Assembly (NCBI GenBank): GCA_027492205.1
Contig: JAOZFN010000005.1
Coordinates: 40,775 to 104,774 of the forward strand
Direction: 5' to 3'
DNA length: 64,000 nucleotides
DNA from: Thermoproteota archaeon
GTDB taxonomy: Archaea; Korarchaeota; Korarchaeia; Korarchaeales; Korarchaeaceae
Below, piece after piece: positions 24,716-34,359 of the stretch (the first letter of the stretch is position 1; each line of letters starts with the position of its first letter). The notes under the pieces were generated by a model. It was given only the letters and a program-made list of their open reading frames with translations. It searched no databases and had not been told where the DNA came from. Made by a program: the position numbers and the translations under genes.

Positions 24716-26353
24716 TTACTCCTCCTCGCCGCCCTTCTCCTTGCCGAACTTCTTCGCGGAGGCGGCTATGATGTCGTCGATCTTTAGGATGGTCTCTGCG
24801 AACTCGGCGGCGGACTCTACGGCGTTCTTGATGACTCTGGCCGGCTCGATGACATCTTTCTCCTTCATATCCACGATCTCGCCGGTGAAGACGTCAAACC
24901 CGTGGTGTACCTTGCCTTCGGTGTGTGCCTTCACAAGCTCGGCCATGAGGACCACGGGGTCCTTGCCCGAGTTCTCTATAAGCGTCCTGGGTATGACCTC
25001 TATGGCTTCGGCGAACCTCTGGACGATGGTCTGCTCCTTCCCGCCGAGCTGCTGGGCGTACTCCTTCAGCCTGAGGCTCAGCTCCATCTCGATGGCCCCG
25101 CCGCCGACGACGATCTTGCCGTCCTCGATGACGTCCCTCACGACGCTGAGTGCGTCGTGGACGGTCCTCTCGGTCTCGTCGATGACCTGCTTGGAACCTC
25201 CCCTGATGAGGATGGACACGGCCTTCGGATTCTTGCACCCCTCGACGAAGACCATCTTGTCCTCGCCGACGCGCCTCTCCTCCACGAGCTCGGCGTAGCC
25301 TAAGTCCTCGGGCTTGATCTCCTTGACGTTCACCACGATCTTGGCGCCTGTGGCCTTGGCCAGCTTCTCCATGTCAGACTTCCTGACCCTCCTGACCGCG
25401 AGGATGCCCCTCTTGGCGAGGAAGTGCTGAGCCACATCGTCGATGCCCTTCTGGCAGAATACCACGTTGGCGCCGGCCTCGGCGATCTTGTCAACCAGCT
25501 CCCTGAGCATCTCCTTCTCCTGTTCGAGGAAGCCCTTGATCTGGGTCGGCGAGACCACCTTGATCTTGGAGGACAGCTCTGGCTTCTTGACCTCCAGCGC
25601 GCTCTCGATGAGGGCTATCTTGGCCCCGGCTATCACCCTGGGCATCCCGGGGTGGACGACCTCCTTGTCGATCACTATGCCCCTGATGAGGGCGGTGTCG
25701 AATATGGAGCCCCCCTCCTTCTTCTCCCTCTTGATGTTGTCAAGGTCGACGGTCCTCTTGCCGTCCTTCTCCTCGACCACGGCCAGGGCTGCCTCGACGG
25801 CGATCTCCGCCAGATGCTCCCTGGCGTGGGCGACGGCCTTGGACCCCATGGCCAGCTTGGAGATCTTCTTCAGCACCTCCTTGTCGTTCCACGGCACCTC
25901 GATGGAGAGCTCGTCGATGAGCTCTGAGGCCTTCCTGGCGGCCTTCCTGTAGCCTTCTATGATCAGGGTCGGGTGGATGCCGAGGTCCATCAGCTCCTCC
26001 GCCTTGGCGAGGAGTTCACCTGCGAGCACGACCACGGTGGTAGTTCCGTCACCGGCCACCTGTTCCTGACTCTTGGCCAGGTCAACCAGCATCTTCGCGG
26101 TCGGGTGCTCGACCTCGATCTCCTTCATCACCGTGGCACCGTCGCTGGTGATGATCACGTCGCCGAACGGGTCGACGAGCATCTTCTGCATGCCCTTCGG
26201 CCCAAGGGTACTCTTTACGGCCTCAGCTATGGCCTTGGCCACGGTTATGTTGAGCCGAACGGCTTCCCTGCCTCTGGTCCTGGAAGTGCCCTCCTTCAGG
26301 ATCAAAACCGGGATGGCACCCCCAGCTCCGCTAGCTCCTCCAGCTGCGGCCAT
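24716..26353 (-). CDS. thsA: Thermosome subunit (group II chaperonin)
   Basis: ATP-driven protein-folding chaperonin forming two stacked rings. The 545-residue protein has the ATP-binding signatures [16 protein letters not shown] (near 50) and [14 protein letters not shown] (near 100), the apical domain with a helical lid, [13 protein letters not shown] (near 400), and a short acidic C-terminus (GGEEE). Only one subunit gene is seen here; archaea often have two or three. The ATG has GGGGTGAG upstream. A TATA (26431-26440) implies a leader of about 55 bases, room for heat-shock control, though no such site is recognised. Confidence 0.95.
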   Translation of the reverse strand: MAAAGGASGAGGAIPVLILKEGTSRTRGREAVRLNITVAKAIAEAVKSTLGPKGMQKMLVDPFGDVIITSDGATVMKEIEVEHPTAKMLVDLAKSQEQVAGDGTTTVVVLAGELLAKAEELMDLGIHPTLIIEGYRKAARKASELIDELSIEVPWNDKEVLKKISKLAMGSKAVAHAREHLAEIAVEAALAVVEEKDGKRTVDLDNIKREKKEGGSIFDTALIRGIVIDKEVVHPGMPRVIAGAKIALIESALEVKKPELSSKIKVVSPTQIKGFLEQEKEMLRELVDKIAEAGANVVFCQKGIDDVAQHFLAKRGILAVRRVRKSDMEKLAKATGAKIVVNVKEIKPEDLGYAELVEERRVGEDKMVFVEGCKNPKAVSILIRGGSKQVIDETERTVHDALSVVRDVIEDGKIVVGGGAIEMELSLRLKEYAQQLGGKEQTIVQRFAEAIEVIPRTLIENSGKDPVVLMAELVKAHTEGKVHHGFDVFTGEIVDMKEKDVIEPARVIKNAVESAAEFAETILKIDDIIAASAKKFGKEKGGEEE

Positions 26354-26430
26354 CTCAGCTCACCCCCTATCAATACGGATGTCCGGCCCTTCGCGCTGCA
26401 GGGCTTGGCGCGGATAGTCGCCCTTATCCC

Positions 26431-26440
26431 CATTTAAAAC
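26431..26440 (-). promoter_or_regulatory. TATA element of the thermosome gene
   Basis: GTTTTAAATG on the reverse strand predicts a start near 26410 and a leader of about 55 bases before the thermosome ATG at 26353. Confidence 0.5.
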
Positions 26441-26507
26441 TCTTTACCAATGGGCACGCCGCCGAAAGGGGCGTGCAGCGCCGCTTTAATTCCCCCTGGG
26501 ATCCAGA

Positions 26508-29372
26508 TTGCGGGTGCCTACGGTCTTCGACCAACTCCCGGAAGAGATGAGAGAGGCGCTGGCTTCTAGGGGGATAAGGGAGCCCACGCCCGCACAGGCG
26601 GAGGCAATCCCCCTCATACTCAGCGGCAAGAACGTCCTGCTGGTGGCCCCCACGGGATACGGCAAGACGGAGGCCGCCGTCCTTCCGCTGCTAGCGAGGC
26701 TCAAGGCTCAGCCAGCTGGGGAGGGAGTCAAGCTCCTTTACGTGACTCCGCTCAGGGCCCTGAACCGGGACCTCGAGGACAGGATCCGGTGGATGGCCTC
26801 CAGCGTGGGCCTCTCGGTGGCTGTCAGGCACGGCGACACCACCCAGTCGGAGAGGAGGAGACAGTCTCTCCACCCACCCGACGTACTCGTGACGACCCCG
26901 GAGACCCTGCAAGTCCTGCTCGTGGGCCGAAGGCTCAGGTCTCACATGAGGTCCGTCGCGGCCGTCGTAATCGATGAGGTACACGAGCTGGTGGACGACA
27001 AGCGCGGAGTGCAGCTCGCCGTGGCTCTCGAGAGGCTCAAGGAGCTGGTTGGGCGCCCATTCCAGAGGGTGGCCCTCTCAGCAACGGTCGGCGACCCGCG
27101 CCTGGTCGGCAGGGCGTTCTTCGGCGGCGAGCCCTTCGAGGTGGTTGACGTCTCGGCCATGAAGGAGATGGAACTGAGGGTTCTGCTCCCGGAGCCATCC
27201 GAAGAGGATGTCAAGTTGGCAAGCGAGACGGGTGCCGACCCGGGCGTCGTCGCGAGGATCAGGACCATCACGGAGGCGGCCTCCTCCGCAAGCTCAACCC
27301 TCCTATTCACGAACACGAGGTCTGCGGCTGAGGCCCTCGGGCACAGGCTCGCAAAGTGGTTCCCCAAGCTCGCGGTGTCGGTACACCATAGCTCCCTCTC
27401 CAGGGATGTCAGGGTTGAGGCAGAGCGAGCGCTCAAGAGCGGCGAGCTGGACACGCTCGTCTCCACCAGCTCCCTCGAGCTCGGCATAGACGTGGGCCAC
27501 GTAGACCTGGTGGTCCAGTACATGAGCCCCAGGCAGGCGACGAGGCTGGTGCAGAGGGTGGGCAGGAGCGGCCACAGGGTTGGGGAGGTCAGCAGGGGGG
27601 TCGTCGTGACTTCGGATGCGGACGAGTTTCTGGAGTCCTTGGTGATATGCCGACGGGCCAAGGGCGGCGAGCTGGAGGTCCCAAAGATACCGCCCAAACC
27701 TCTTGATGTGGCCCTCCACCAGACCGTCGGCCTCCTCTTGGAGTACAGGAGGATCCCCACAGTGAGCGCCCTCTCCATACTCAGGAGGGTCCACGCCTAC
27801 GCCGAGCTAACGAGGGACGAACTCGTGGAGACGCTCAGGTACGTCTACTCCAGCTGGAACAGGCCCCTGTGGATCTCAGAAGATGGCGAGTTCCTCGCGC
27901 TGCCGCACAGGCGCGAGAACTCGTACCGCTACTACTTCGAGAACCTCTCGACCATTCCCGACGAGCGTAGGTACCCCGTGGTCGAGGAGAGTTCGGGCCT
28001 TCTGATAGGCTATCTCGACGAGGCGTTCGTGCTGGACGATCTGTACCCGGGGGTCAAGTTCGTGTTCAAGGGCTCCGTGTGGGTCTTCAGGAGGATAGAG
28101 GCTGGCAGAGTGCTGGTGGTCAGGGCCGAAGATCCCACTGGCGCTATACCGAGCTGGGTTGGGGAGGACCTCCCCGTCCCGTTTGACGTGGCCGTCGAGG
28201 TTGGCAGGCTCAGGCGGATTGCTGAGGAGGAAATCAAGTCGGCGGGGGTCGAAGGAGCCGTTCGAACCATCCTGAGGGGCTACCCCTTCGCCGATGCGGA
28301 GGACGTGAGGAGGGCCATTCAGCCGATACGGGAGCACGTCAAGCTTGGAGTCCCCGTGGGGACGGACAGGAGGGTGGTGATCGAGGGATTCTCAAACTAC
28401 GCGGTGATCCACTCCTGTGCGGGGACCTTGGTGAACAGGACCCTCTCCCGCCTGCTGGGCCAGGTCATGGTCGAGGAGGTCGGGCTGGGCGTGCTCACCA
28501 ACTCTGACCCCTACAGGATAATCCTGAAGCCGGCCAGCGTGGAGATCGTGGAGAGGGCGCTTCACTCCCTCCTCGAGAGGGACTTGAGGAGTCTGCTGCT
28601 CAGGATCCTCCCGAGGACCGGCAGGTTTGGCGTGAGGGTTCTCCAGGTGGCGAAGAGAATGGGGCTCATCTCCAAGGCCGCGAGCTTGAGGGAGCTCAGC
28701 CTCAAGAAGATAGTCGAGGCCTACGAGGGCACCCCTGTCTACAGAGAGGCGATATCGGAGTCTCTTAACAGGGACTACGACTTGGAGGGCGCCGAGAGGC
28801 TCGTGTCCTCGATGGAAACCGGTGAGACCCAGATTGTGACCGTCGTGAGGGACTCGCCCAGCCCCCTAGCCTGGCTGGGACTGCGCCGCTCTCAGTTCTT
28901 CCTTGAGATACTCCCGCCGGAGAGCCTCGAGAGAATTCTGCTGCAGGCGGCTAAGGCGAGGATTCTAGGCACGGATCTCGTGGTGGTCTGTCCCTTCTGC
29001 TGGTCCTGGTGGACGAGCGTGAAGGTGAAGACGCTCCTAGACACCCGCATGACGCTCACCTGCCCGTCCTGCGGATCCAAGGCGCTGGCCGCGTTCTCTG
29101 GCAGGTGGGCCTCCCGCGCAGTTCAGGCGGTCGAGGAGGCAAGGAAGAGAGGCAGACCGGCGGTCTCAGACTCAGAACTCGCTGATCGGGCTTTCAGACT
29201 TGCCACCCTGACCGAGAGGTTCGGGAGCCTGGCCCTGGTGGCGGCCGCGGCCAGGGACGTAGATCCGGAGGACCTCAGTTTTCTCCTGACAAGACACGAG
29301 GAGGCCGACGACGAGTTCTTCAGGGAACTCGCCAGGCTGGAGTCCGAGTCCATACGCAGGAGGTACCTGTGA
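26508..29372 (+). CDS. lhr: Lhr-family DNA/RNA helicase
   Basis: Large superfamily 2 helicase thought to act in DNA repair. The 954-residue protein has Q-motif-like PTPAQAEAI, Walker A (APTGYGKTE, near 50), a DEVH box (VVIDEVHEL, near 155), SAT, and motif VI (QRVGRSGHR, near 350), then winged-helix and Lhr-specific domains. A zinc-binding segment (CPFCW ... CPSCG) near 825-850 follows, as in archaeal Lhr-core proteins. The start is TTG at 26508; GTG 26514 is 26 bases from the TATA-like CTTTAATT (26484-26491) and may be the true leaderless start. Divergent from the thermosome. Confidence 0.92.
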   Translation: MRVPTVFDQLPEEMREALASRGIREPTPAQAEAIPLILSGKNVLLVAPTGYGKTEAAVLPLLARLKAQPAGEGVKLLYVTPLRALNRDLEDRIRWMASSVGLSVAVRHGDTTQSERRRQSLHPPDVLVTTPETLQVLLVGRRLRSHMRSVAAVVIDEVHELVDDKRGVQLAVALERLKELVGRPFQRVALSATVGDPRLVGRAFFGGEPFEVVDVSAMKEMELRVLLPEPSEEDVKLASETGADPGVVARIRTITEAASSASSTLLFTNTRSAAEALGHRLAKWFPKLAVSVHHSSLSRDVRVEAERALKSGELDTLVSTSSLELGIDVGHVDLVVQYMSPRQATRLVQRVGRSGHRVGEVSRGVVVTSDADEFLESLVICRRAKGGELEVPKIPPKPLDVALHQTVGLLLEYRRIPTVSALSILRRVHAYAELTRDELVETLRYVYSSWNRPLWISEDGEFLALPHRRENSYRYYFENLSTIPDERRYPVVEESSGLLIGYLDEAFVLDDLYPGVKFVFKGSVWVFRRIEAGRVLVVRAEDPTGAIPSWVGEDLPVPFDVAVEVGRLRRIAEEEIKSAGVEGAVRTILRGYPFADAEDVRRAIQPIREHVKLGVPVGTDRRVVIEGFSNYAVIHSCAGTLVNRTLSRLLGQVMVEEVGLGVLTNSDPYRIILKPASVEIVERALHSLLERDLRSLLLRILPRTGRFGVRVLQVAKRMGLISKAASLRELSLKKIVEAYEGTPVYREAISESLNRDYDLEGAERLVSSMETGETQIVTVVRDSPSPLAWLGLRRSQFFLEILPPESLERILLQAAKARILGTDLVVVCPFCWSWWTSVKVKTLLDTRMTLTCPSCGSKALAAFSGRWASRAVQAVEEARKRGRPAVSDSELADRAFRLATLTERFGSLALVAAAARDVDPEDLSFLLTRHEEADDEFFRELARLESESIRRRYL

Positions 29373-29378
29373 CAGCCT

Positions 29379-29687
29379 TCAGGGCGCCGCGGCCTCATAC
29401 GCCTGCAGCGCCCTCTTGACGACGTAGAAGAAGATCGCCGTTGCCCCCATGGCTGCGGCCACGAGGACGGCGGCCAGCCAGCCCGGTACCTCCCTCCCGT
29501 ACGCGAATATGAAGGGGCCTACGATCACAAAGCCCCCGCCAGACCCCCCGCCCTCCAGAGATCCCAGCGCGAGAAGGAGGGTTCCTATGAAGATCATCGC
29601 CACACCGAGCAGGAACAGGGCCGCCCTGAAGAAGGCTCGCTGGATCTCCCTGCCTATCTCGACGTCCAAGCTCTCCCCGACCCCCAC
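29379..29687 (-). CDS. DUF131 membrane protein
   Basis: A 102-residue protein with two or three membrane helices: ALFLLGVAMIFIGTLLLALG, the glycine-rich loop GGSGGGFVIVGPFIFAYG, and WLAAVLVAAAMGATAIFFY. The GGxVIVGPxIFxxG core is the hallmark of the DUF131 family of small archaeal membrane proteins, whose role is unknown. It is a paralogue of the gene just upstream on the same strand (three bases between them). The start is GTG with GGGGGATGAGG before it. Confidence 0.75.
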   Translation of the reverse strand: MGVGESLDVEIGREIQRAFFRAALFLLGVAMIFIGTLLLALGSLEGGGSGGGFVIVGPFIFAYGREVPGWLAAVLVAAAMGATAIFFYVVKRALQAYEAAAP

Positions 29688-29690
29688 GCC

Positions 29691-29960
29691 TCATCCCCCC
29701 GTCATCACGTAAAGAGCCAGGAGGGTTATTGCCATGGCGAGCCCCGAGAGCACGAGCAGCAGTAGCATCCCTTTTGTCAAGTTCCTTCCGAACACTATGG
29801 GTACGGGTCCTATCAGGATGATTCCCCCCACGACCTCGGACCTCCCCTCCCCCTCCCCTCCCCGCCCTTCCCTTCCCCTTCCAGGGACGAGGAGGGAGAT
29901 CACCATCAGCAGCAGGCCCGTCACCAGGAGGAAGAGACCGAGGGTCTGAACCGGATTCAC
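29691..29960 (-). CDS. DUF131 membrane protein, paralogue
   Basis: An 89-residue membrane protein with helices LGLFLLVTGLLLMVISLLV and LLLLVLSGLAMAITLLALYV around the conserved GGIILIGPVPIVFG core. The loop before the core is unusually charged and low-complexity (GRGREGRGGEGEGRSE). It lies seven bases after wecB on the same strand and three before its paralogue, so all three are one transcript. A link to envelope or glycan synthesis is only contextual. The start is GTG. Confidence 0.75.
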   Translation of the reverse strand: MNPVQTLGLFLLVTGLLLMVISLLVPGRGREGRGGEGEGRSEVVGGIILIGPVPIVFGRNLTKGMLLLLVLSGLAMAITLLALYVMTGG

Positions 29961-29967
29961 CGGTCCA

Positions 29968-31335
29968 TCACCTCCCGCACGCCGCCCTCAGTCTCTCCAC
30001 GAACCCTCTCTCTCCTAGGACCTTGATCACCCCCTCGGCGGTGAGGGTCATGCCCGGCTCAGGGTAGGAGGCCCTGCCGCGGCGGTCGTACACCGCGACG
30101 ACCGTCAGGTTGAACTCCTCCTGGACCTGGCTTACTGTCATCCCGTTCACCCGCCCGCCTACTCTCAGGGCTGCGTAGACGGGCGCACCCTCCTCAAAGT
30201 GTGGGGAGGACGGTTGAAGGCTCTCGAGATCTGTCGCCGCTATGATCTCGGCTATCCGCTCCCCAGCTCTCCCGTCACCGAAGGGATTTCTGGCCTTTCT
30301 GATTCTCCTCCTCCAGGACGACTTGTAGAAGAAATCTCTCACCGCCTTGACGATCCGTCCCGGATGGGCCCCGACTATCAACCCGCCGCCCAGCTCTATT
30401 ATCTCGGGCCTCTCCGTGTTGTCCCTCAGTATTGCGCAGGGCACCCCGAGCGTGAAGGCTTCCTCCTGAACCCCCCCAGAGTCGGTTGCTACAGCTGTCG
30501 AGGCCGAGAGGAGGCTCAGAAAATCTAGATAGCCGAGAGGTTTCATCACCTTGATGTGAGGGGCCCTGACAAGGTCATCCAAGAGCCTTCTCTCTCTCAG
30601 CACCCTCGCCGCGTGGGGGTGGAGGGGCCACACGACGAGGGCCTCGTCAAGCTCGAGGAGGGCCTCCACTATCCCCGTTAGCCTTTCAGGGCGGTCCAAG
30701 TTCTCCCTCCTGTGAACGGTCACCAGGAGGGTCAGCTTGCTGGAATCTATCCGGAGCTTCCTGAGGATCTTGGACCTCTCCCTCGCCGCTGGGAGCATTG
30801 TGTGAACCGCGTCCACTACCGTGTTCCCGGTGAGCCTGACCTTGGAGGGGGGAATGCCCTCGTTCAGAAGGTTCTCCACCGCCCTCGCCGTGGGGGCGAA
30901 GTTGAGGGCGGCCAGGTGGTCGGAGACCCTCCTGTTGATCTCCTCGGGCATGGTGAGGTCGAAGCTCCTCAGCCCCGCCTCCACGTGGAGGAACGGGATT
31001 CCCAGCTTGGTGCAAGCTAGGGCCGTCCCAAGGACGGCGTTCGTGTCCCCCACCGCCAGGACCGCCTCGGGAAGAAACTCGCCGAGCACCTCCTCTGCCC
31101 TCATCACGGTCTCAGCCGTCTGGTAGGCGTGACTGCCAGACCCGACGCCCAGCTCGGCCACCGGCTCGGGCAGCCTGAACTCGTCGAGGAACACCCTGCT
31201 GAGCTCCCTGTCGTAGTGCTGCCCGACGTGGACGAGGTCGACCGGGATGCCCCTCCTCTCCAGGGAGTGTATCACCGGCGCCGCCTTGATGATCTCCGGC
31301 CGCGTGCCCACGAAGAATAGGAGGCTCCTGCCCAT
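29968..31335 (-). CDS. wecB: UDP-GlcNAc 2-epimerase with a C-terminal RCK_C-like domain
   Basis: Interconverts UDP-GlcNAc and UDP-ManNAc, feeding surface polysaccharide or N-glycan synthesis. Residues 1-365 are a standard non-hydrolysing epimerase: GTRPEIIKAAP at the start, catalytic D97 in GDTNA, E119 in HVEAG, E131 in PEEINR, H208 in VTVHRREN, and TDSGGVQEEA near 284. Family members are usually 360-390 residues; this one has 455. The extra part (about 386-455, RVGGRVNGMTVSQVQEEF ... YPEPGMTLTAEGVIKVLG) has the pattern of a TrkA-C/RCK_C ligand-binding domain, an unusual fusion. A TATA-like TTTTTTAAA lies at 31362-31370. Confidence 0.88.
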   Translation of the reverse strand: MGRSLLFFVGTRPEIIKAAPVIHSLERRGIPVDLVHVGQHYDRELSRVFLDEFRLPEPVAELGVGSGSHAYQTAETVMRAEEVLGEFLPEAVLAVGDTNAVLGTALACTKLGIPFLHVEAGLRSFDLTMPEEINRRVSDHLAALNFAPTARAVENLLNEGIPPSKVRLTGNTVVDAVHTMLPAARERSKILRKLRIDSSKLTLLVTVHRRENLDRPERLTGIVEALLELDEALVVWPLHPHAARVLRERRLLDDLVRAPHIKVMKPLGYLDFLSLLSASTAVATDSGGVQEEAFTLGVPCAILRDNTERPEIIELGGGLIVGAHPGRIVKAVRDFFYKSSWRRRIRKARNPFGDGRAGERIAEIIAATDLESLQPSSPHFEEGAPVYAALRVGGRVNGMTVSQVQEEFNLTVVAVYDRRGRASYPEPGMTLTAEGVIKVLGERGFVERLRAACGR

Positions 31336-31441
31336 GTTCTCACGTCGGCGCCCGCGTCACCTTTTTTAAAGTCGGCGTGAACCCGCCCCCGGCGATCTTT
31401 GCCTCCAGCGCCTCGGCAGAGGAGGGAGAGAGGGGGTTTAC

Positions 31442-33796
31442 ATGATCATCCCGGAGCCCGTCAAGAAATTTTACGCATACACGTCCAAGAACCTCCGCAG
31501 GGACCTGGCGGAGGCGCTCGTCGAGTTTGACGAGGTCCACATGGAGCGGCCCGAAGATGTCCCCGGGTTGAAGCCGCCCTCAGAAGTCTCGACTGAACAT
31601 CTGAGGCTCTACTCTGAACTCAAGAGGTCGGCAGAGAGGCTGATAGCCCACCTCGGGAAGGCGCCGGGGATCGAGTGGACCGGAGGAGATCTCACGCTCG
31701 AGGAGATTAGGGCCCTGCCCGACGAGGTCGACCGGGCAATAGGGGAGCTCCTCGAGATCCAGAGGGAACTGGACCTGGCGACCGCGGCGAAGAGGACGCT
31801 CAAGGATCTCGAAAAGAGGAGGGTTGAGCTAGAGGGGAAGATCGAGGAGCTCGAGGCGATGATCAGGCAGTACTACGAGGCCGCCGCTGCCGCGCTGGAG
31901 ACCGACCCCCAGAAGCTCCGCCTGGCCAGGGCGCTTATTGACATGGACCGCTCCCTGGCCAGAGTCCTCTACCTCGTAGAGGCCGGGCTGTCCCCAACGT
32001 CCAGCGTGTCAGACAGGGTAGAGGTGGTTGATCGGGCCCTCGACGCGCTCGACACGCTCCGAGCGAATCTAGAGGAGGCCGCCGACCTCATGGGCGACGA
32101 GGCGACTGCCCTTCGGGACATCCTCTCGAGGCTGGAAGAGGCCCTGAAGGTCGCCGCGGCCAAGTTCTCGGAGGCCCAGTCCGCCGAAGAGAGCCTGGCG
32201 GAGATGAGGCTCGTCGAGCAGATGTGGGACAGGATAGTGGAGGCCGGCAAGAAGGTCCCCGAACTGGCCCCAATTCTGGCCGAGAGGGAGCCCAAGCTTG
32301 AGAGGCTCAAGCAGGAGATGGAGGCGCTGGAGGCCAGAAGGGACTCGCTCGTTGAAGAGGGCGTGAGGAGACTCGAGACCGCGAGAGAGGCCGCTGAGGA
32401 AATTCGGCTCAAGGTCTCCGAGTTCAGGGCGAAGGCCATAACCATCAGGGCGGTGGAGGCCGGCGAGGCGGCCTATAGGATCTCAGACCTAGTCAAAGAG
32501 GCTCAGCCGCTGCTGTCCGAACTCTCGAAAGTCAAGGAGGAGATGGACAGGCTGACCAGGTATGCAGAGAAGGGCGTCAAGAAGAAACTCAAGGAGGCCA
32601 GGGCCAAGGCGCTCACGGATCTCGAGGCGATGTTCGCCAAGGTGGTGCACGCCCTCGGTCAGATAAGGGGAGAGGCCGCCGTTGAGAAGCTTGAATCCGA
32701 CTATATGCTCGAAGGGGTGGAGCTGGTCCTCACTCAGGGTTGGGTCCCAGCAAACAGGGCGGAGGTCCTAAAAGAGAAGCTCTCGAACAAGCTTGCGGGA
32801 TTCTTGGGAATAGAGTTCGAGGAGCCGAAGAAGGGGGACAAGCCGCCCACGTACATCCGAGTCAGTAAGATCTTCAGGCCGTTCAGGCTGTTGACTCACA
32901 AGATGTACGGCCTCCCCAGGCTGAGAGAGCTAGATCCGACCCCGATCACGACGATACTTTTCTCCCTGATGTTCGGCTTCATGTACGGTGATCTGGGTCA
33001 CGGACTAGTCCTAGCGGCCCTAGGGGCGCTTCTCATGAGGAGGTCAAAGAGCGAGAATATGCGCGAGTTCGGGGGAATTCTAATCTACGCGGGCCTGGCG
33101 GCGGCTCTGTTCGGCTTCTTGTACGGAGAGGCGTTCTTCATCCACCTAACAGAGCATAGCATCCTCCCCGCCCCCTCGAAGGAGCCTATGGGGCTGATTT
33201 CCCTTGCGGTGCTCTTTGGCGCGATCGAGCTGTCCATCGCCTTCATCCTCCAGGGCATCAACAAGATCGTCGAGGGAGACCTGCTCGGATCTCTCCTAGA
33301 GTTCCGAGGTTTTGGGACGTTCGCAGCCTACACTCTTGCGGTCTACGCTGCCTACCGGAACGGCGCGGACATCGCAACCACGATGACAGACCCCCTGTTC
33401 CGAGTGGCTGCCGGATTGGTGGTGATGACAGTAATCTATCCGATCTTTGAGTCCCTGAGGCACGGACACGGCGTCGGGGAGGGTGTGGTCGAGGGGATAA
33501 CCGTCTTCCTAGAGAGCACACTATCTCTCCTCAGCAACAGCCTCTCATTCCTAAGGCTGGCCGGATTCGCGATATCGCACGCAACCTTTGGAGTCCTGGC
33601 CCACGAACTCGCAGAGCACGCCACATCGACTCTTGGGCACGTCATGCCGATAGTTGTGTTCAACATCTTCGCGATGGGGCTAGAGGGAATGGTATCGTTC
33701 ATCCAAGCGCTTAGGCTCACCTTCTATGAGCTGTTCACGAAGTTCTTCTCGGCCGCCGGTCGCAGATTCGTAACGATCAGAGACATGCTTGGGTAG
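31442..33796 (+). CDS. atpI: A-type ATP synthase subunit I (a subunit)
   Basis: Stator membrane subunit carrying the ion half-channels. The 784-residue protein has a long cytoplasmic N-terminal half full of coiled coil (about 100-420), then a membrane half with several helices, including MFGFMYGDLGHG (near 512) and SFLRLAGFAISHA (near 702), which contains the arginine that faces the rotor glutamate. Length is somewhat above the common 650-700 because of an extended coiled-coil part. GAGGGAGAGAGGGGG precedes the ATG. It is separated from the main ATPase operon and points the other way. Confidence 0.94.
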   Translation: MIIPEPVKKFYAYTSKNLRRDLAEALVEFDEVHMERPEDVPGLKPPSEVSTEHLRLYSELKRSAERLIAHLGKAPGIEWTGGDLTLEEIRALPDEVDRAIGELLEIQRELDLATAAKRTLKDLEKRRVELEGKIEELEAMIRQYYEAAAAALETDPQKLRLARALIDMDRSLARVLYLVEAGLSPTSSVSDRVEVVDRALDALDTLRANLEEAADLMGDEATALRDILSRLEEALKVAAAKFSEAQSAEESLAEMRLVEQMWDRIVEAGKKVPELAPILAEREPKLERLKQEMEALEARRDSLVEEGVRRLETAREAAEEIRLKVSEFRAKAITIRAVEAGEAAYRISDLVKEAQPLLSELSKVKEEMDRLTRYAEKGVKKKLKEARAKALTDLEAMFAKVVHALGQIRGEAAVEKLESDYMLEGVELVLTQGWVPANRAEVLKEKLSNKLAGFLGIEFEEPKKGDKPPTYIRVSKIFRPFRLLTHKMYGLPRLRELDPTPITTILFSLMFGFMYGDLGHGLVLAALGALLMRRSKSENMREFGGILIYAGLAAALFGFLYGEAFFIHLTEHSILPAPSKEPMGLISLAVLFGAIELSIAFILQGINKIVEGDLLGSLLEFRGFGTFAAYTLAVYAAYRNGADIATTMTDPLFRVAAGLVVMTVIYPIFESLRHGHGVGEGVVEGITVFLESTLSLLSNSLSFLRLAGFAISHATFGVLAHELAEHATSTLGHVMPIVVFNIFAMGLEGMVSFIQALRLTFYELFTKFFSAAGRRFVTIRDMLG

Positions 33797-33817
33797 GACA
33801 ATTGAGTACGGTCAAAC

Positions 33818-33828
33818 GTTTTTATATT
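33818..33828 (+). promoter_or_regulatory. TATA element of atpK
   Basis: GTTTTTATATT lies between atpI and atpK, giving the rotor-ring gene a promoter of its own with a leader of about 45-50 bases. Confidence 0.5.
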
Positions 33829-33898
33829 CTGAAGAGAGCCCGCACCCGGCCGGATCGTGGCTCAGCATGAGCTATGACGGCTGTCAGGGGTGTTGAGT

Positions 33899-34246
33899 AT
33901 GGCTAGAAGGCTTGGGTTCGTAAAGAACAAGATACTTGCGGCCATAGTACTCGCCCTGCCGATAGTGCTCCTACCTGCCTCTGTGTCGCTGGCTAGTCAG
34001 GTGGTTCAGGAGGAGGGTGCTCCCGTTGGCCAGGGGGGCAACCTCGGGTATATAGGCGCGGCCATCGCCGTAGTCGGCAGCACAATAGCCGCAGGCATAG
34101 CCCTATACGGAGTGGCCGTCGGAGGCAGCGCCCTCCTCGCCGAGAGGCCAGACATGTTCACGGCTGTGGTCGTGCTGGGAGGTCTCTCGGAGGGAGTCGC
34201 GATCTACGGGTTCCTCATAGGGTACCTGATCCTCGGCAAGCTCTAG
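33899..34246 (+). CDS. atpK: A-type ATP synthase subunit K (rotor ring, c subunit)
   Basis: Proteolipid that forms the rotating membrane ring. The 115-residue precursor has a cleavable-looking signal (KILAAIVLALPIVLLPASVSLASQ), then one hairpin of two membrane helices: IGAAIAVVGSTIAAGIALYG and VVLGGLSEGVAIYGFLIGYLIL. The glutamate in LSEGVAIYG is the ion-carrying residue. ATG 33899 follows AGGGGTG. The TATA near 33818-33828 suggests its own promoter, allowing higher expression than atpI, as the ring stoichiometry requires. T-tracts follow the stop. Confidence 0.93.
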   Translation: MARRLGFVKNKILAAIVLALPIVLLPASVSLASQVVQEEGAPVGQGGNLGYIGAAIAVVGSTIAAGIALYGVAVGGSALLAERPDMFTAVVVLGGLSEGVAIYGFLIGYLILGKL

Positions 34247-34267
34247 GCAGGAGGTCCCCCTCTCTCC

Positions 34268-34287
34268 TTTTTCGATCACCGTTTTTT
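34268..34287 (+). terminator. T-tract terminator after atpK
   Basis: TTTTT at 34268-34272 and TTTTTT at 34282-34287 follow the atpK stop. Archaeal RNA polymerase stops at such tracts without a hairpin. The region also separates atpK from the convergent atpC. Confidence 0.5.
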
Positions 34288-34359
34288 GGATCCTCTATCG
34301 GTGGGGGCGTCTCGTGGCTACCCTCTCCCGCCCGTTCGGGTAACCGAGTCCGGGCCAGA

